Below are positions 52,910 to 62,805 of a stretch of 64,000 nt of DNA, one piece after another. The stretch's first letter is position 1, and the number at the start of each line of letters is the position of its first letter. The position numbers and the translations under genes are program-made. The notes below the pieces were generated by a model. The model ran no database searches. It worked only from the letters and a program-made list of their open reading frames with translations, and was not told where the DNA came from. Source of the stretch: Desulfoluna sp. GTDB taxonomy: Bacteria > Desulfobacterota > Desulfobacteria > Desulfobacterales > Desulfolunaceae. Location: contig NZ_JAQYWB010000020.1 of NCBI RefSeq assembly GCF_030145185.1, forward strand, positions 1 through 64,000, written 5' to 3'.

Positions 52910-54124
52910 ATGACGCAAAAAGTAGTGTTGATTTGTCTTGCCGTTATTTTGGGAAGCTGCAGTTGGGTCAGCGCTGCTGATTCTCTTGAGGAGAAAAATC
53001 TCTCCGCCGCATTTGATCACTTCGAAGTGATGGTTCGCGACCACTCCGGGACCCCGGATGCCGAGCACCTGGACACTTTGTTAGCTTTTCTCGATAAAAA
53101 TACTGAGCCGGGAATCCTCTGGGAAGAGAGCCGGAAGGAAAAAGGGACCGGCGTCGGTGTCGGCTTTTCCGTGCCTTCGTCGCTTCCCCGGTTTATCCAG
53201 TATATGTACGACCCGGATATTCCTGTGAGTGCCGTGGTGCCGGGTGTCGTTCGCCTGGTTCGTGAGGCAAAGGGGGCAACCAAGGGCCGTTGCGCTCGTT
53301 TTCGTGAAGAGGACGGCGGCGCTCAGGAGCCTATTGTGGTGCGGAGCCGGTACGTCATGGAGATTACCCCGGACAGCAACTCCGGTGCGTATTATGGGTA
53401 TGACCAGGATGAGTTGACCCTGCTCTCTTCCTGGCATGGGCGGCGGTTTCTTTTGACCGCCTCACGTCAGACGGCCCCGTCTGATGTGGGCAAAAAGGGG
53501 TACCCCATGACCACACGGGATGGGGGGACACTCTACTGCTATTCCGGGAAAAAAGGGCTGACCAAGGCGGGCCTTGGATGGGTAGACTCCTATATTTATA
53601 CCTCTCTTGCCATCACGATCTATCTCGAGACTGCCCCGGGGTCCGATGCCCTGGCGGCGGTCTCTTACAAATGGATCAACGCCGGATGGATGGGTAAGAA
53701 TATGGTTCGAGCCCATCATATTTCCCATGGTATTCAGCGATTTGCCGAGCACCTGGGGCGCTTTTTAAGCTCGCCTAACATTCCCGATCCCCATGGGTTG
53801 GCGGCCCTTGCACGTCGACTCAAGTCCGGCAAGGTCCAGGCTTTAAGGGGGGTCCTCGAAGCTCAGCTTCACGCCCTTTTGAAACCCGGTCAGAAACGCG
53901 CCTCCATGATGAATCGGAGGTATGTTGAGGCGCTGGATCGCGAGGAGCTGGTGGCGGGGATTCTCTCCACCCACGTGGAGTCACTGATGTCCGGCGGGGA
54001 CCCTGGGTTTCTCACCGGCCTTCTGGGGGGGGACGAGCGCCTGGAAGACAACGCGTTGCTGACCGGGCGAAGCGCTTCGGAGGACTCACCGGTCCCGGCA
54101 GGCGATCGTCCTGCCTTGAACTGA
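52910..54124 (+). CDS. Uncharacterised secreted protein
   Basis: A 404-residue protein with a Sec signal: MTQK start, hydrophobic stretch to residue about 15, cleavage probably after WVSA. Cys in ILGSC could make it a lipoprotein, but the lipobox is poor. The body carries GKKGYPMTTRDGGTLYCYSG and VGVGFSVPSSLPRF, with no catalytic motif I recognise. The C-terminal 30 residues are low complexity. A periplasmic or membrane-associated role is likely; function unknown. Start chosen at 52910 because it begins the signal peptide. The PP-loop gene starts 22 bases after the stop and may be in the same operon. Confidence 0.78.
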   Translation: MTQKVVLICLAVILGSCSWVSAADSLEEKNLSAAFDHFEVMVRDHSGTPDAEHLDTLLAFLDKNTEPGILWEESRKEKGTGVGVGFSVPSSLPRFIQYMYDPDIPVSAVVPGVVRLVREAKGATKGRCARFREEDGGAQEPIVVRSRYVMEITPDSNSGAYYGYDQDELTLLSSWHGRRFLLTASRQTAPSDVGKKGYPMTTRDGGTLYCYSGKKGLTKAGLGWVDSYIYTSLAITIYLETAPGSDALAAVSYKWINAGWMGKNMVRAHHISHGIQRFAEHLGRFLSSPNIPDPHGLAALARRLKSGKVQALRGVLEAQLHALLKPGQKRASMMNRRYVEALDREELVAGILSTHVESLMSGGDPGFLTGLLGGDERLEDNALLTGRSASEDSPVPAGDRPALN

Positions 54125-54146
54125 TCATTTATTAAGGATGCATTCC

Positions 54147-55142
54147 ATGACAGATAAGAAGAAGAATGTACGGGCCATCGGGCTCTGCTCCGGAGGCCTG
54201 GACAGCATCCTGGCCGGGTTGGTGCTGAAAGAACAGGGGATCGACGTGACGTGGATCTGTTTTGAGACCCCTTTTTTTCCTGCAGACAAGGCACGTAAGG
54301 CCTCAGAGATGACAGGGATTCCCCTGATTGTCCGTGAGATTACCGATACCTATTTAGAGATGCTGACGGATCCGCCTTGCGGCTACGGCAAGCACATGAA
54401 CCCGTGCAGGGACTGCCATGCGTTGATGTTTCGGCTGGCGGGTCAGGTGATGATCGAAGAGGGTTTTCACTTTCTCTTCAGCGGGGAAGTGGCCGGTCAG
54501 CGACCCCTTTCTCAGAACAAGCAGGCCATGCGATACGTTGAAAAACGGTCCGGCTTTGACGGGAAGGTGCTCAGGCCTCTTTCGGCCAGGGTCCTTCCAG
54601 AAACGGAGATGGAAACCGAGGGGCTGGTAGATCGAGAACGCCTTCTGGCGATACAAGGGCGCTCCCGAAAAGAGCAGATGGCCCTGGCCGAGGCGTACGG
54701 CATCACAGAGTACCCGTCACCGGCCGGTGGGTGTCTGCTGACGGATCAAAAGTATTCCGATCGACTTCGGGACCTTTTCGGCAACGGCAAGGCCTATGCC
54801 TCCAGCGACCTGCATCTGCTGAAGCAAGGGCGCCACCTTCGGCTTGCTACCGGAGAAAAGGTGATCATCGGCCGTACCCAGGGAGACAATCGGTGGATCA
54901 TTAAATACCATGATCCGGCGCGTCATCTTCTCATCGATTTAAAGGCCAAAGGCAGCCCAACGGTCCTGGTGGATGTGGACGCCACGGAAGAGACGGTTCA
55001 GCTCGGAGCCTCTCTGTGCGCCGGGTATGCCAAGGTGCCGGTGGGAGAGGTCGTTGAGGCCGTGGTCAAAGGGGAGACCGGGCAGCGGGTGATCGCGGTG
55101 GCCTCCGTGGATCCGGCCGCCTACAGGGAGTGTATTATCTAA
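54147..55142 (+). CDS. PP-loop ATPase, MnmA/ThiI-like thiolation enzyme
   Basis: A 331-residue protein. The PP-loop motif SGGLDSILAGLVL is near residues 15-27, and CRDCHALMF near residue 86 has the Cys pair seen in thiouridylase-like enzymes. FLFSGEVAGQRP and SPAGGCLLTDQKYSDRL follow, the latter resembling the tail of thiouridylases. Such proteins adenylate a tRNA base and transfer sulfur. Length and the CxxC favour a ThiI/MnmA relative over standard MnmA, which has GMSGGVDS. Start chosen at 54147 because AAGGA lies 8 bases upstream; ATG at 54138 sits inside it. The target RNA is not decided. Confidence 0.78.
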   Translation: MTDKKKNVRAIGLCSGGLDSILAGLVLKEQGIDVTWICFETPFFPADKARKASEMTGIPLIVREITDTYLEMLTDPPCGYGKHMNPCRDCHALMFRLAGQVMIEEGFHFLFSGEVAGQRPLSQNKQAMRYVEKRSGFDGKVLRPLSARVLPETEMETEGLVDRERLLAIQGRSRKEQMALAEAYGITEYPSPAGGCLLTDQKYSDRLRDLFGNGKAYASSDLHLLKQGRHLRLATGEKVIIGRTQGDNRWIIKYHDPARHLLIDLKAKGSPTVLVDVDATEETVQLGASLCAGYAKVPVGEVVEAVVKGETGQRVIAVASVDPAAYRECII

Positions 55143-55204
55143 CGATTTTTTTTTATGAATTGAGGGCGCGGCTGCTGCCGAAAGCCCCTTTTCCTGCGTG
55201 CATG

Positions 55205-55240
55205 ACAGCCCGACCGGAATGCGTTCCGATCGGGCTGTCT
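55205..55240. other. 16-bp palindromic hairpin between convergent genes
   Basis: GACAGCCCGACCGGAA and TTCCGATCGGGCTGTC arms with one G-T mismatch and a four-base loop. It separates the PP-loop gene and rlmN. There is no T run on either side, so termination is not certain. Confidence 0.55.
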
Positions 55241-55275
55241 GGTTGAGGTCGGGAGGTGGGGACGGTCGGGTTCAT

Positions 55276-56346
55276 TTAATCTTCGGTACGTTCTTTGATC
55301 TGGTTGGCGCGAAGTTGACCGCAGGCAGCAGAAATATCCTGCCCCATGCTTTTTCGGACGATGGCGGTGTATCCGGCATTGTGGAGCAGTTGAAGAAAGT
55401 GATCCACAACGTCGTCAGTGGGCCGTTTGAAGGGGCTGCCCTCATGCTCGTTGAAGGGGATCAGGTTGATCTTGACCTGCAGGGGGAGGAGCAGCTTGAT
55501 GAGTCGGGCGGCATCGGCATCGGTGTCGTTGATCTCGCTCATCAGAATGTATTCAATGGTGATTTTTTCCCGCTGGCTCAAGGGATAGGTTCTCAACGCT
55601 TCGATCAGGGTTTCGATGGGATAGGTGTCGTTGATCGGCATCAGGAAGCTGCGGGTTTTGTTGTCCGTGGCATTGAGGGAGACGGCCAGGTTTACCGGGC
55701 TTTTTTCTCCCAGCTCGGGCAGGCGCCCCACGATGCCGCAGGTGGAGAGGGTGACCCGGCGCGATGAAAAGCGCAGGCCATAGTCTCCATCCGTGATGAT
55801 GGACAAGGCGGTCAGTACCCGGGGCAGGTTGGCCAGGGGTTCGCCCATGCCCATGAAGACAATATTCTGGAAGGTTTTTTCTGTGTCGGCGGCCCCTTCC
55901 GCTCTGGGCAGGTCGTGGAGGACGTCACGTACCTGGTCGACGATCTCTCCTGCCGTGAGGTTTCTTTTGAACCCTCCCTGGGCCGTGAGGCAGAACTTGC
56001 ATCCCTGGGCGCATCCCACCTGGCTTGAGATACACAAGGTTTTCCGGGCTTTCCCGGGGATCAGGACGGTCTCGGTGAACTCCCCGTCGGAGAGTCGGAA
56101 CAGATACTTGCGTGTTCCGTCTGAGGATATTTCTACGTTTGCTTTTTCGAGGCGGTTTATGGTAAGGTATTTGACAAGCAATGCCCTTAATTCTTTGCCA
56201 AGATCCGTCATCTCCTCAAAGGAGTCGGCCTGACGAATATAGACCCATTTAAAAATCTGACCCGCTCTATAAGGGGCGATTTTATGCTCTTTGAGCCAGG
56301 CTTCGAGCTCTTGTCGGGAAAAATCTTTAATATCTCTTTTTTTCAT
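55276..56346 (-). CDS. rlmN: 23S rRNA (adenine2503-C2)-methyltransferase, also acting on tRNA
   Basis: A 356-residue radical SAM enzyme. The cluster motif CAQGCKFC gives Cys112, Cys116 and Cys119 (CxxxCxxC). Methylation cysteines expected in the family lie in SRRVTLSTCGIVG and a late Cys in SMGQDISAACGQL. It methylates C2 of A2503 in 23S rRNA and A37 in some tRNAs. The ATG at 56346 (MKKRD) is used; an upstream in-frame ATG would add 28 residues that have no counterpart in the family. Divergent from ffh, with about 120 bases between. Confidence 0.95.
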   Translation of the reverse strand: MKKRDIKDFSRQELEAWLKEHKIAPYRAGQIFKWVYIRQADSFEEMTDLGKELRALLVKYLTINRLEKANVEISSDGTRKYLFRLSDGEFTETVLIPGKARKTLCISSQVGCAQGCKFCLTAQGGFKRNLTAGEIVDQVRDVLHDLPRAEGAADTEKTFQNIVFMGMGEPLANLPRVLTALSIITDGDYGLRFSSRRVTLSTCGIVGRLPELGEKSPVNLAVSLNATDNKTRSFLMPINDTYPIETLIEALRTYPLSQREKITIEYILMSEINDTDADAARLIKLLLPLQVKINLIPFNEHEGSPFKRPTDDVVDHFLQLLHNAGYTAIVRKSMGQDISAACGQLRANQIKERTED

Positions 56347-56466
56347 ATATTTTCCATGCAAAACGTGTATAATAAGGAGTTTCTTTTTCCTGGTATACCT
56401 TTGTCTGGCAAAAATTTCAATGATTTTCATGCGCGGCAGTCGCCACTGATAATGATTTAAGGTTGT

Positions 56467-57795
56467 ATGTTCGATAATTTAACCGAAAAGCTGACCTCGG
56501 TCCTTAAAGATCTGAGGGGACACGGGAAACTCACGGAGAAGAACATCGACAGCGCCCTTAAAGAGGTGCGTATGGCGCTTCTTGAGGCGGATGTTCATTA
56601 TAAGGTGGCCAAGACCTTTGTCGGTGACATCAAGACACTCGCCATGGGCCAGGAGGTGATGGAAAGTCTCACCCCGGGCCAGCAGGTGGTGAAGATTGTC
56701 AATGATGCCTTGACCGATCTCATGGGTGAAAGCCACGAAGATCTATCCCTTGCCGGTGAGCATCCGGTTTCTGTGATGTTGACAGGGCTTCAGGGTTCCG
56801 GTAAGACAACCACGGCCGGTAAATTGGCACTATATCTTCGTAAAAAGGGCCGGAAACCATTTCTGGTACCTGCGGATGTATATCGGCCCGCGGCCATCGA
56901 TCAACTGAAAAAATTGGCGTCCCAACTGGATGTGCCCGTCTTCGACTCTGAAGCGGGGATGGACCCGGTTGATATTTGCCGATCGGCTCGGGCAGCGGCA
57001 CAGCAGCAAGGGTGTGATACCCTGATTCTGGATACCGCGGGCCGGCTTCATGTGGATGAAGCCCTGATGGCTGAGCTGGTTCGGATCAAATCGGAGTTGA
57101 TGCCTTCGGACATTCTGCTGGTGGCTGATGCCATGACCGGTCAGGATGCCGTGAATATTGCGCAGTCTTTTGACGCAGCATTGGATCTCGGCGGCGTGGT
57201 CCTCACGAAGATGGACGGCGACGCAAGAGGGGGGGCAGCCCTCTCAATCAAGGCGGTGACCGGTAAGCCGATTAAGTTTATCGGGACCGGAGAAAAATCG
57301 AGTGCTCTGGAACCATTCCATCCCGATCGGATGGCTTCCCGTATTTTGGGGATGGGGGATACCCTGACCCTGATCGAGAAGGCCGCGGAGATGGTGGATG
57401 AGAAAAAGGCCCAGGACCTTGAGAAGAAGCTACGTAAAAATCAATTCACTCTGGAAGATTTCAGGGATCAGCTGGTGTCCATCCGTAAGATGGGTTCACT
57501 GGGTGATATGCTGAAAATGCTGCCCGGAGTTTCGGGGAATAAACAGCTGGGTAACCTGGACGTGGATGATCGGGAGCTCGTCCGTATTGAAGCCATTATT
57601 AATTCCATGACGGCGGAGGAGCGGCGCAAACATGCCATTATTAATGGCAGCCGCAGAAAACGCATTGCCATGGGCAGTGGCACCTCGGTGCAGGACGTGA
57701 ACAAGCTCTTGAAAAGTTATACTCAGATGATGAAGATGATGAAAAAATTCAATAAAGGGGGTATGCGCTCATTGAAAGGCATGCTTCCGTTTTAG
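56467..57795 (+). CDS. ffh: Signal recognition particle protein Ffh
   Basis: A 442-residue SRP GTPase. The N domain ([14 protein letters not shown]) is followed by the G domain with [43 protein letters not shown] and GTGEK; the Met-rich M domain ([13 protein letters not shown] to MMKMMKKF) binds the 4.5S RNA and signal peptides. It delivers nascent membrane proteins to FtsY. It heads a plus-strand cluster with rpsP, khpA, rimM, trmD and others, a common arrangement in Desulfobacterota and elsewhere. 20 bases separate it from rpsP. Confidence 0.97.
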   Translation: MFDNLTEKLTSVLKDLRGHGKLTEKNIDSALKEVRMALLEADVHYKVAKTFVGDIKTLAMGQEVMESLTPGQQVVKIVNDALTDLMGESHEDLSLAGEHPVSVMLTGLQGSGKTTTAGKLALYLRKKGRKPFLVPADVYRPAAIDQLKKLASQLDVPVFDSEAGMDPVDICRSARAAAQQQGCDTLILDTAGRLHVDEALMAELVRIKSELMPSDILLVADAMTGQDAVNIAQSFDAALDLGGVVLTKMDGDARGGAALSIKAVTGKPIKFIGTGEKSSALEPFHPDRMASRILGMGDTLTLIEKAAEMVDEKKAQDLEKKLRKNQFTLEDFRDQLVSIRKMGSLGDMLKMLPGVSGNKQLGNLDVDDRELVRIEAIINSMTAEERRKHAIINGSRRKRIAMGSGTSVQDVNKLLKSYTQMMKMMKKFNKGGMRSLKGMLPF

Positions 57796-57815
57796 GTGAG
57801 GAGATAAAAAAAGCG

Positions 57816-58070
57816 ATGGCAGTAAAGATCCGATTGGCGAGGGGTGGGGCGAAAAAGAAGCCTTTTTACCGTATTGTGGTGGCCGACTCTGAAGCACGAC
57901 GTGATGGCCGATTTCTTGAAATCGTCGGGACTTATGATCCGCTTAAGGACCCTGCAAAAGTAACCGTTAAGGGAGAACGCGTGGACTACTGGCTTGGCGA
58001 AGGTGCCATTCCGACCGACACGGTTCGTGATATCCTGAAAAAGGAAGGCGTACCGGCTTCTGCAAGCTGA
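57816..58070 (+). CDS. rpsP: 30S ribosomal protein S16
   Basis: An 84-residue protein with the S16 sequence: [20 protein letters not shown] at the start, [20 protein letters not shown] in the middle. It is assembled early in 30S maturation. A short gap (45 bases) separates it from khpA. Confidence 0.98.
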   Translation: MAVKIRLARGGAKKKPFYRIVVADSEARRDGRFLEIVGTYDPLKDPAKVTVKGERVDYWLGEGAIPTDTVRDILKKEGVPASAS

Positions 58071-58115
58071 TTCACGCACTAACCGAATTCTCATATGCCC
58101 GGAAGGAGATGCGAG

Positions 58116-58346
58116 ATGAAAGAGCTGATCAACTATATTGCCCAGGCCTTGGTGGACAACCCGGAAGAAGTGGTGGTTTCTGAAGTGGAAGGCAATCAGA
58201 CGTCTGTTCTCGAGCTGAAGGTGGCCAAAGAGGATTTGGGAAAAGTGATAGGTAAACAGGGACGTACTGCACGTGCAATGAGGACAATTCTCAGTGCAGC
58301 ATCTGCTAAGGTGAAGAAGAGGACTGTTCTGGAAATTGTCGAGTAA
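58116..58346 (+). CDS. khpA: KH-domain RNA-binding protein KhpA
   Basis: A 76-residue single KH domain with the signature [20 protein letters not shown] (GxxG loop as GKQG). KhpA binds RNA broadly, often with a KhpB/Jag partner, and sits in this operon in many bacteria. The ATG at 58116 follows GGAAGGAG. Its last three codons and stop codon overlap the TTG start of rimM. Confidence 0.95.
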   Translation: MKELINYIAQALVDNPEEVVVSEVEGNQTSVLELKVAKEDLGKVIGKQGRTARAMRTILSAASAKVKKRTVLEIVE

Positions 58347-58860
58347 GAGTGATTCGGAAAATAGGCGTATAGCCATCGGTAAGATCGTCGGTACTCACGG
58401 GCTGAAAGGCGGGGCGCGAGTCTATTCTTGGGCAGAGTCCATGGACTCCTTCGAGGCAGGCTGTCAGCTCACCGCAGCAACCCCGGGTGGCGATCTTGTG
58501 CTGACCGTACAGAGTGCGGCTCCCCATAAAAAGGGGCTGCTTCTCACCTTTAAAGAGGTGGGACATATCAATACCCTCGAACCGTTGGTCGGAAGTGAGC
58601 TCTTTGTGGATCGCGCCGACCTGCCGGACCCCGAAGATGGCTCCTATTATTGGGTAGACATCATTGGGCTTCAGGTTGTCACGGTACAGGGGGTGTCTCT
58701 TGGGAAGGTGACCTCTATTTTCCCTACGGGAAGCAACGATGTGTATGTGGTTAAGGATGGGAAAAAAGAGATCCTTGTGCCGGCGCTTGCGTCGGTGCTG
58801 AAGGAGATCGACCTGGAGAAGGGGACCATGGTGGTGGATCTTCCGGAGGGGTTGTTGTGA
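58336..58860 (+). CDS. rimM: 16S rRNA processing/ribosome maturation factor RimM
   Basis: A 174-residue protein. The N-terminal domain reads [20 protein letters not shown] and the PRC-barrel domain contains [16 protein letters not shown] and [20 protein letters not shown]. It binds S19 and helps mature the 30S head. The only usable start in frame is a TTG at 58336, which overlaps the khpA 3' end by 11 bases, so translation is probably coupled to khpA. A TGGA lies upstream. The trmD start overlaps its stop (GTGA). Confidence 0.94.
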   Translation: MSSKSDSENRRIAIGKIVGTHGLKGGARVYSWAESMDSFEAGCQLTAATPGGDLVLTVQSAAPHKKGLLLTFKEVGHINTLEPLVGSELFVDRADLPDPEDGSYYWVDIIGLQVVTVQGVSLGKVTSIFPTGSNDVYVVKDGKKEILVPALASVLKEIDLEKGTMVVDLPEGLL

Positions 58861-59603
58861 AGTTTGTAGTTTTGACAATCTTTCCCGAGATGATCAACCC
58901 GTTTCTGGAAAACGGCATGCTTCGGCTGGCTGTGGAACGTGGTCTTATCGATGCCAGGGCATTGAACATCCGTGATTATGCCGATGGAAAGCATAAGGAA
59001 ACCGATGACAAGCCCTATGGGGGCGGATGCGGAATGGTGATGAAGCCTGAACCGCTTTCCCGCGCTATAGGTGCAGCCTCTGAGATAGCTCCCACCGCGA
59101 AGCGAATTCTTTTAACCCCCCAGGGGCGGCCCTTTGATCAGGCCATGGCGCACGAATTTTCGGCGACTGACGGCCTGATTTTTATTTGTGGGCGCTATGA
59201 AGGGGTGGATGAGAGAATCTGTCAAGGCATGGTGGATGAAGAGGTGTCCATCGGAGACTACGTGATGACCGGCGGCGAGTTGGCTGCCATGGTGATCATT
59301 GATGCGGTGACACGCCTTTTACCCGGTGTGCTGGGGGGAGACGAGTCGGCCGAAAAAGATTCTTTTTCTGGCGGGCTTCTGGAACATGCGCACTACACCA
59401 GGCCATCGATTTTTGGAGGCGAGAGTGTCCCGGATGTTTTGATGTCCGGGAATCATGCCAAGATAGAGCGGTGGCGCAGGGAAACTTCCCTCATCCGAAC
59501 TTTTCTCAAAAGACCGGACCTGCTGGAACAGCGGTCGTTCAGTCGCGAGGAAAAACATGTATTAACCGAATGGTGCAGAAGGATCGAAGAGCTTGTCGGG
59601 TGA
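58857..59603 (+). CDS. trmD: tRNA (guanine37-N1)-methyltransferase TrmD
   Basis: A 248-residue SPOUT enzyme. [49 protein letters not shown] and [20 protein letters not shown] are typical; the trefoil knot binds S-adenosylmethionine. It methylates G37 in tRNAs to prevent frameshifting. It starts with GTG overlapping the rimM stop codon, and its own 3' end overlaps the next gene by 11 bases. Confidence 0.97.
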   Translation: MKFVVLTIFPEMINPFLENGMLRLAVERGLIDARALNIRDYADGKHKETDDKPYGGGCGMVMKPEPLSRAIGAASEIAPTAKRILLTPQGRPFDQAMAHEFSATDGLIFICGRYEGVDERICQGMVDEEVSIGDYVMTGGELAAMVIIDAVTRLLPGVLGGDESAEKDSFSGGLLEHAHYTRPSIFGGESVPDVLMSGNHAKIERWRRETSLIRTFLKRPDLLEQRSFSREEKHVLTEWCRRIEELVG

Positions 59604-60171
59604 CGGTAACGTAACACAGGCAGAGCTTTATGTGGTTCTGGTTCATCATCCGGTGCGCAGTAAAACCGGTGAGACCATCTGCTCTGCGGTGACTAACCTT
59701 GATATCCATGATATTGCGAGGACCTCACGGACTTTCGGTGTCAAAGGGTATTATATTGTGACCACCCTTGAAGACCAGAAGGTGTTGTCAGAGAAGATTA
59801 TCGCCCATTGGACCACCGGCCGGGGTGGCGAGTTGAACCCTGCACGGAAAGAGGCCCTGGAGTTGGTTAAGATTCGGGGGTCCCTTGAGGACGTGGTGGC
59901 GGAGATTCGCAGTAAATCGGGGCAAGCGCCCTGTGTGGTAGCCACGTCAGCCCGGCGAAGCGCCGATGCGCTTACGTGGCAGGCGGGTCGGGAGTGTCTG
60001 ATGGAAGACCGGCCCATGGTGCTGCTCTTTGGAACAGCATGGGGTGTTACCGATGATGTGATTGCCTCGGCAGATTATGTCCTGGAACCCGTTGAGGGGG
60101 GGACGCATTACAACCATCTACCGGTGCGAGCCGCTGTGGCCATCATTTTGGATCGGCTTCTCGGTCGCTAA
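59593..60171 (+). CDS. SPOUT-type RNA methyltransferase (PF09936-like), role unassigned
   Basis: A 192-residue protein. [20 protein letters not shown] and the C-terminal [20 protein letters not shown] with [20 protein letters not shown] suggest a SPOUT-class RNA methyltransferase of the family found next to trmD in many Desulfobacterota. The target nucleotide is not known to me. Translation starts at a TTG in the trmD 3' end (11-base overlap), the same form of junction (TTGTCG then stop) as between khpA and rimM. It lies 121 bases before rplS. Confidence 0.85.
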   Translation: MSGDGNVTQAELYVVLVHHPVRSKTGETICSAVTNLDIHDIARTSRTFGVKGYYIVTTLEDQKVLSEKIIAHWTTGRGGELNPARKEALELVKIRGSLEDVVAEIRSKSGQAPCVVATSARRSADALTWQAGRECLMEDRPMVLLFGTAWGVTDDVIASADYVLEPVEGGTHYNHLPVRAAVAIILDRLLGR

Positions 60172-60292
60172 GGCGGGGGTGGTGTGCCGGTGTTTTCTTC
60201 ATGATCTATATTGACGCCCTTTGGGATGTCTGATATTGATTACCGGATTTGTTAGATAAAACGGTGACCAATTTTACGTTTGGGAGTAAATA

Positions 60293-60640
60293 ATGAATAT
60301 AATTGCCAAAATTGAAAAAGAGCAGATGCGCCTCGACGTACCTCACTTTGTGGCCGGTGACACGATTCGGGTTCATGTGAAGATTGTTGAGGGTGAAAAA
60401 ACCCGTATTCAGGTTTTCGAAGGGGTTGTCGTCAGCAAGAGCAAGGGCGGGGTCAGCGCACATTTTACAGTACGCAAGATCTCTAACGGTGTGGGTGTTG
60501 AGAGGGTTTTTCCCCTGCACTCCCCCAGTGTCGACCACGTTGATGTGGTGACCCGAGGTCGTGTTCGTCGCGCTCGTATCTACTACCTCCGCAACCTCCG
60601 AGGTAAGGCAGCACGTATCAAAGAGCGTCGCCTTCACTAA
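60293..60640 (+). CDS. rplS: 50S ribosomal protein L19
   Basis: A 115-residue protein with L19 features: [35 protein letters not shown] and [20 protein letters not shown]. It bridges the subunits near the 30S interface. GGGAG precedes the ATG. A small perfect hairpin (60659-60677) follows the stop. Confidence 0.98.
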   Translation: MNIIAKIEKEQMRLDVPHFVAGDTIRVHVKIVEGEKTRIQVFEGVVVSKSKGGVSAHFTVRKISNGVGVERVFPLHSPSVDHVDVVTRGRVRRARIYYLRNLRGKAARIKERRLH

Positions 60641-60658
60641 ACCGATCTGTGGCTGGTC

Positions 60659-60677
60659 CGGATTGTTTCAATCCGGG
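60659..60677 (+). terminator. Weak hairpin past rplS
   Basis: CCGGATTG-TTT-CAATCCGG, a perfect 8-bp stem followed by GGCCGTTT. The T run is short, so it may only attenuate transcription into rnhB. Confidence 0.45.
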
Positions 60678-60719
60678 CCGTTTGCCATGGAGACATTTTC
60701 GAGAAAAGGGCCAGCTTGC

Positions 60720-61319
60720 ATGTGGACCTATGAAAAAAAAGCCGTTTTAAACGGTTTTTTGCGTGTTGCGGGGGTGGATGAGGCCGGCCGCGGGCCCTTG
60801 GCCGGGCCGGTTGTGGCTGCGGCCGTGATTCTTCCTTCCGATTTAGACGTCGGCGAGATCAATGACTCCAAAAAGCTCTCGCCCAAAAAGCGGGATCGGC
60901 TGTATGATTACATTCAAACCGGGGCTGAGGCCATTGGGGTTGGTGTGATTGATGCGGGCGAGATTGACGCCATCAACATTCTGCAGGCCAGTTTGAAGGC
61001 CATGCGCGTTGCGGTGGAGGCCTTGGGGTCTGTCCCGGATTTTCTTCTTGTGGATGGAACCTTTAACGTGCCCATGCCTCTTTCCCAGGAAGCTCTGGTC
61101 AAGGGGGACTCCCGGTCTGTTTCTATTGCCTCGGCATCCATTATCGCCAAGGTGGTGAGGGATCGGTTGATGGCGGAGTATGCGGAGCTCTACCCGGAGT
61201 ACGGATTTGCCGGGCACAAAGGGTACCCCACCAAGGCGCACAAAGAGGCCATTGCTACCTTTGGCCCGACGCCGATTCATCGCAAGACGTTTAAGGGTGT
61301 GTCCGAGCACGTGAGGTGA
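60720..61319 (+). CDS. rnhB: Ribonuclease HII
   Basis: A 199-residue enzyme that cleaves RNA in RNA-DNA hybrids, including single ribonucleotides. The catalytic [12 protein letters not shown] begins at residue 20 (Asp20, Glu21), with the later Asp in LLVDGTF and the conserved [19 protein letters not shown] and [14 protein letters not shown]. The start is taken at 60720, which gives the usual short lead; an ATG at 60687 lies closer to the hairpin and is possible. It is followed by yraN after 34 bases. Confidence 0.93.
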   Translation: MWTYEKKAVLNGFLRVAGVDEAGRGPLAGPVVAAAVILPSDLDVGEINDSKKLSPKKRDRLYDYIQTGAEAIGVGVIDAGEIDAINILQASLKAMRVAVEALGSVPDFLLVDGTFNVPMPLSQEALVKGDSRSVSIASASIIAKVVRDRLMAEYAELYPEYGFAGHKGYPTKAHKEAIATFGPTPIHRKTFKGVSEHVR

Positions 61320-61353
61320 CGGAGCTGCCCTGAATCTGTTGCCCGGAGGGACC

Positions 61354-61725
61354 ATGTCGCGTTATCGTATGTGGTTTGGCAGGTGGGGTGAGAGGCGTGC
61401 GGCCCGATATTTAAAACGTCGGGGTTACCGGATTCTTGCCAGAAATGCTGTCACCCCTCTGGGGGAGATCGATCTTGTGGCCGAAGATAAAGGCACCCTT
61501 GTCTTTGTCGAAGTGAAGTCACGGACGTCTACGCTCTTTGGCCGACCCGAGGACGCTGTTACGAAAACCAAACAGGCCACCCTGGCCCGTGCGGCCCTTT
61601 ATTGGCTGAAAAGTCACGATGCCCTTGGGAGGCCGGCCCGATTTGATGTGGTGGCCATCCTGGCGGGGCAGGATACCTTTGACGTGCAGGTGATTGAAAA
61701 TGCCTTTCCCATCCCCATCCGATAA
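61354..61725 (+). CDS. yraN: YraN/UPF0102 family protein, nuclease-like
   Basis: A 123-residue protein with the family pattern GERRAARYLKRRGYRILARN, GEIDLVAEDKGTLVFVEVKSR and ARFDVVAI. The fold resembles restriction-endonuclease-type nucleases (Glu, Asp, ExK), suggesting a role in DNA processing; activity is not established. The ATG at 61354 follows GGAGG. Its 3' end overlaps rsmI by 26 bases. Confidence 0.93.
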   Translation: MSRYRMWFGRWGERRAARYLKRRGYRILARNAVTPLGEIDLVAEDKGTLVFVEVKSRTSTLFGRPEDAVTKTKQATLARAALYWLKSHDALGRPARFDVVAILAGQDTFDVQVIENAFPIPIR

Positions 61726-62578
61726 GAAGGACGAAGGTCCTGCTCTCTATATCGTCTCCACTCCCATTGGAAACCTGGAAGACATCACCCTGCGAGCCCT
61801 TCGCGTTTTAAAAGAGGTGGCCCTCATTGCTGCCGAAGACACACGCCACACCCGAAAACTTCTTTCTGCCTACGATATTTCCACGCGCATGATGGCTCTT
61901 CATGAACACAATGAGCAGGAGCGTTCTGTTCGTGTGGTGGAGAAGGTCCTTGCCGGCGAGAGCGTGGCCCTCGTCACCGATGCGGGGACGCCCTGCATTT
62001 CAGATCCCGGTTACCGCCTCGTTTCAGCGGCCTCCCAGGCTGGGGTGCGTGTGATTCCGCTGCCCGGTGCCTCTGCGCTGCTTGCTGGCCTTGCCGCTGC
62101 GGGGCTTCCCACCGATGCCTTTCATTACCAGGGGTTTCTTCCCAAAAAGCAGGGCAAACGTCTGGACCTCTTGAAATCCCTTGCGCTGCTTCCTCACACC
62201 TTTGTTCTTTATGAGTCCCCTTCTCGGGTTGTGCGTCTCCTGGGAGAGTTGGAATCGCTTATGGGGGATCGTCCGGCTGTCCTTGCCCGCGAGCTGACCA
62301 AGCGGCACGAGGAGTTTCTTCGCGGGACCCTCTCAGAGATTGCCGGAGAGCTTGCCGGGCGTCCGGTGGTGAAGGGCGAGTGTACCTTGATGGTGGGTGG
62401 TGCACGAGCGGTAGAGGCGCCGCCGGTTTCAGATCTTGATGAAGAGGTGCTGCAGGCGTTGGCCGATTCCGTTGAATCCCCCTCCCGTCTGGCCAAGAGT
62501 CTGGCCAAGCGCCTGGGGCTCCCCAAGGGGGAGGTGTATGAAGCGGTGGTACGTCTTTCTGGCGAGGAGCCTCTTTGA
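61700..62578 (+). CDS. rsmI: 16S rRNA (cytidine1402-2'-O)-methyltransferase RsmI
   Basis: A 292-residue SAM-dependent methyltransferase of the tetrapyrrole-methylase fold. LYIVSTPIGNLEDITLRALR at the start, AAEDTRHTRKLL and LVTDAGTPCISDPG are typical. It methylates the 2'-O of C1402 in 16S rRNA and so helps fidelity of the decoding site. The ATG at 61700 follows AGGTGA; a TTG six bases upstream is less likely. It overlaps the yraN 3' end and closes the translation cluster. Confidence 0.95.
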   Translation: MPFPSPSDKKDEGPALYIVSTPIGNLEDITLRALRVLKEVALIAAEDTRHTRKLLSAYDISTRMMALHEHNEQERSVRVVEKVLAGESVALVTDAGTPCISDPGYRLVSAASQAGVRVIPLPGASALLAGLAAAGLPTDAFHYQGFLPKKQGKRLDLLKSLALLPHTFVLYESPSRVVRLLGELESLMGDRPAVLARELTKRHEEFLRGTLSEIAGELAGRPVVKGECTLMVGGARAVEAPPVSDLDEEVLQALADSVESPSRLAKSLAKRLGLPKGEVYEAVVRLSGEEPL

Positions 62579-62771
62579 TGCTGGCCCTGCCAGTGATTTT
62601 TTTTTAGCGGTGAATCCTTCCTTTTTTTTCTCTGTTCTCCACTCTTTTCGACTCCACTTTTTTTAAATTCAGCTGCTACCCCGATTTGCCCGAATGAGGG
62701 GGCCTGTTGGCTGGGGTCGTCATTGCGGTATGGGGCGGCTGTTTAAATCCGCCATTCAGTGCTCTCCTTTG
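62579..62771. other. Intergenic region after rsmI
   Basis: T-rich runs at 62598-62607 and 62622-62629 but no clear stem before them, so rsmI termination is not resolved. No gene seen. Confidence 0.4.
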
Positions 62772-62800
62772 TTGACATTTCAGTAGTCATTAGTTATAAA
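62772..62800 (+). promoter_or_regulatory. Strong sigma-70-type promoter
   Basis: TTGACA (62772-62777), exactly 17 bases, TATAAA (62795-62800). It is the best promoter match in the window. Start expected near 62806. Confidence 0.8.
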
Positions 62801-62805
62801 CGCGG

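Noticed and set aside
60213-60242. TTGACG-N17-TATTGA as an rplS promoter
   Set aside because: Plausible but the -10 is poor; not strong enough to call.
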